In this document: positions 63,168-64,000 of the stretch, one piece after another
Position numbering within the stretch: the first letter of the stretch is position 1
How the letters are laid out: every line of letters begins with the position of its first letter
Assembly: GCF_014058705.1 (NCBI RefSeq)
Contig: NZ_CP059692.1
Span: 3,336,001-3,400,000 of the forward strand
Length of the DNA: 64,000 nucleotides
Origin: Aureimonas mangrovi
Lineage (GTDB): Bacteria > Pseudomonadota > Alphaproteobacteria > Rhizobiales > Rhizobiaceae
Direction: 5' to 3'
The notes under the pieces: model-generated
The model's input: only the letters and a program-made list of their open reading frames with translations
Told to the model about the DNA's origin: nothing
Database searches by the model: none
Position numbers and translations under genes: made by a program

Positions 63168-64000
63168 ATGAGCGCCATCACCCTCACCAACGTCTCCAAG
63201 AAGTTCGGCGACGTCGTCATCATCCCCGGCCTTGATCTCGAGATCCGCGACGGCGAGTTCGTGGTCTTCGTCGGCCCGTCGGGCTGCGGCAAGTCCACGC
63301 TCCTGCGTCTCATCGCGGGCCTCGAGGACACATCCGGCGGCAAGATCGACATTGACGGCAAGGACGTGACCAACGTCTCTCCGGCCGCGCGCGAGCTGGC
63401 GATGGTGTTCCAGTCCTACGCGCTCTACCCGCATATGAGCGTGCGGGCCAATATCGGCTTCCCGCTGAAGATGGCCGGCGAGAAGAAGGCCGACATCGCC
63501 CGCAAGGTGGAGGCAGCTGCCGCCACCCTCAACCTCACCGACTATCTCGACCGGCGCCCGCGCGAGCTCTCCGGCGGCCAGCGCCAGCGCGTCGCGATCG
63601 GCCGCGCCATCGTGCGCGCGCCCAAGGGCTTCCTCTTCGACGAGCCGCTGTCGAACCTCGATGCGGCGCTGCGCGTCAACATGCGCCTGGAGCTCTCCGA
63701 GCTGCACCAGCAGCTCAAGACGACGATGATCTACGTCACGCACGATCAGGTCGAGGCGATGACCATGGCCGACAAGATCGTCGTGCTCAATAAGGGCCGC
63801 GTCGAACAGGTCGGCACGCCGCTGGAGCTCTACAAGAACCCGGCCAACGTCTTCGTCGCCGGCTTCATCGGCTCGCCCAAGATGAACCTCCTCAAGGGCT
63901 CCTATGCCTCCGGCCTCGGCGCGCCGACCGTTGGCGTGCGGCCCGAGCACCTGACGCTCTCGAGCGACAGCGGCACCATCAAGGGCACGGCCGGCGTCTC
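63168..64000 (+). CDS. Polyol ABC transporter ATPase, partial at window end
   Basis: First 277 codons of a UgpC/MalK/SmoK-type ATPase: [19 protein letters not shown], Walker [36 protein letters not shown], signature [18 protein letters not shown], Walker [16 protein letters not shown] and switch [16 protein letters not shown]. The start of the regulatory/OB-fold domain ([11 protein letters not shown]) is visible before the sequence ends. The ATG at 63168 has AAGGAG nine bases upstream. No polyol dehydrogenase or kinase gene appears within the window. Confidence 0.95.
   Translation, partial: MSAITLTNVSKKFGDVVIIPGLDLEIRDGEFVVFVGPSGCGKSTLLRLIAGLEDTSGGKIDIDGKDVTNVSPAARELAMVFQSYALYPHMSVRANIGFPLKMAGEKKADIARKVEAAAATLNLTDYLDRRPRELSGGQRQRVAIGRAIVRAPKGFLFDEPLSNLDAALRVNMRLELSELHQQLKTTMIYVTHDQVEAMTMADKIVVLNKGRVEQVGTPLELYKNPANVFVAGFIGSPKMNLLKGSYASGLGAPTVGVRPEHLTLSSDSGTIKGTAGV

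Overview
The window is high-GC DNA with tightly packed genes, many joined by 4-bp ATGA or GTGA overlaps. It comes from an alphaproteobacterium, most likely Hyphomicrobiales (Rhizobiales). The indicators are a Rhizobium-type pyruvate carboxylase N-terminus, a fused PuuE-UraD protein, membrane-bound urate oxidase PuuD, a Smo/Mtl-type polyol ABC transporter under a SorC regulator, and orphan TctC-type binding proteins. I found no tRNA, rRNA, CRISPR array, insertion sequence or prophage. No stretch longer than 300 bases lacks a gene; the longest gap is 58658-58930.

Layout. 1-344: 5' end of pyc. 436-6825 (minus): treZ-malQ-treY, which releases trehalose from alpha-glucan. 6968-14772: a zinc metallopeptidase diverging from a three-gene operon of a DUF2126 transglutaminase, a circularly permuted ATP-grasp/alpha-E fusion and a second transglutaminase. 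This set is conserved but biochemically obscure. 14769-15601: tenA behind a TPP riboswitch. 15700-16728: a secreted DUF1176 protein.

16701-32364 is a purine catabolism region. Minus-strand puuE/uraD-alc-allA diverges from plus-strand uraH-xdhA-xdhB-xdhC, followed by a BMP-type purine ABC transporter, then puuD and guaD. 32560-40219: glgE, treS/mak and glgB, which convert trehalose back to branched alpha-glucan. 40227-47957 (minus): the urease genes ureG, F, E, C, B, A and D. They are interrupted by an MliC gene, a DUF29 gene, a collapsed hupE/ureJ relic and two plus-strand genes for secreted proteins, and headed by an MfnE-like kinase. Together with the purine genes this gives every enzyme for guanine to glyoxylate, CO2 and ammonia.

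48125-51307: a LysR regulator, a TctC-type binding protein and a tartrate/D-malate dehydrogenase, with an AT-rich palindrome in the promoter region. 51334-54501 (minus): arylformamidase, a stand-alone Lrp ligand-binding domain, kynureninase, and a dihydroneopterin aldolase fused to what looks like a shortened MfnB domain. 54507-58657: fpr, a fosmidomycin-resistance-type MFS exporter and an ABC half-transporter. 58931-64000: a SorC regulator and a sorbitol/mannitol-type ABC transporter; its ATPase gene runs off the end.

The least understood content is the transglutaminase/ATP-grasp/alpha-E/metallopeptidase island and the two methylofuran-like genes, one beside urease and one beside kynureninase. 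All family assignments come from reading motifs; no database search was run.
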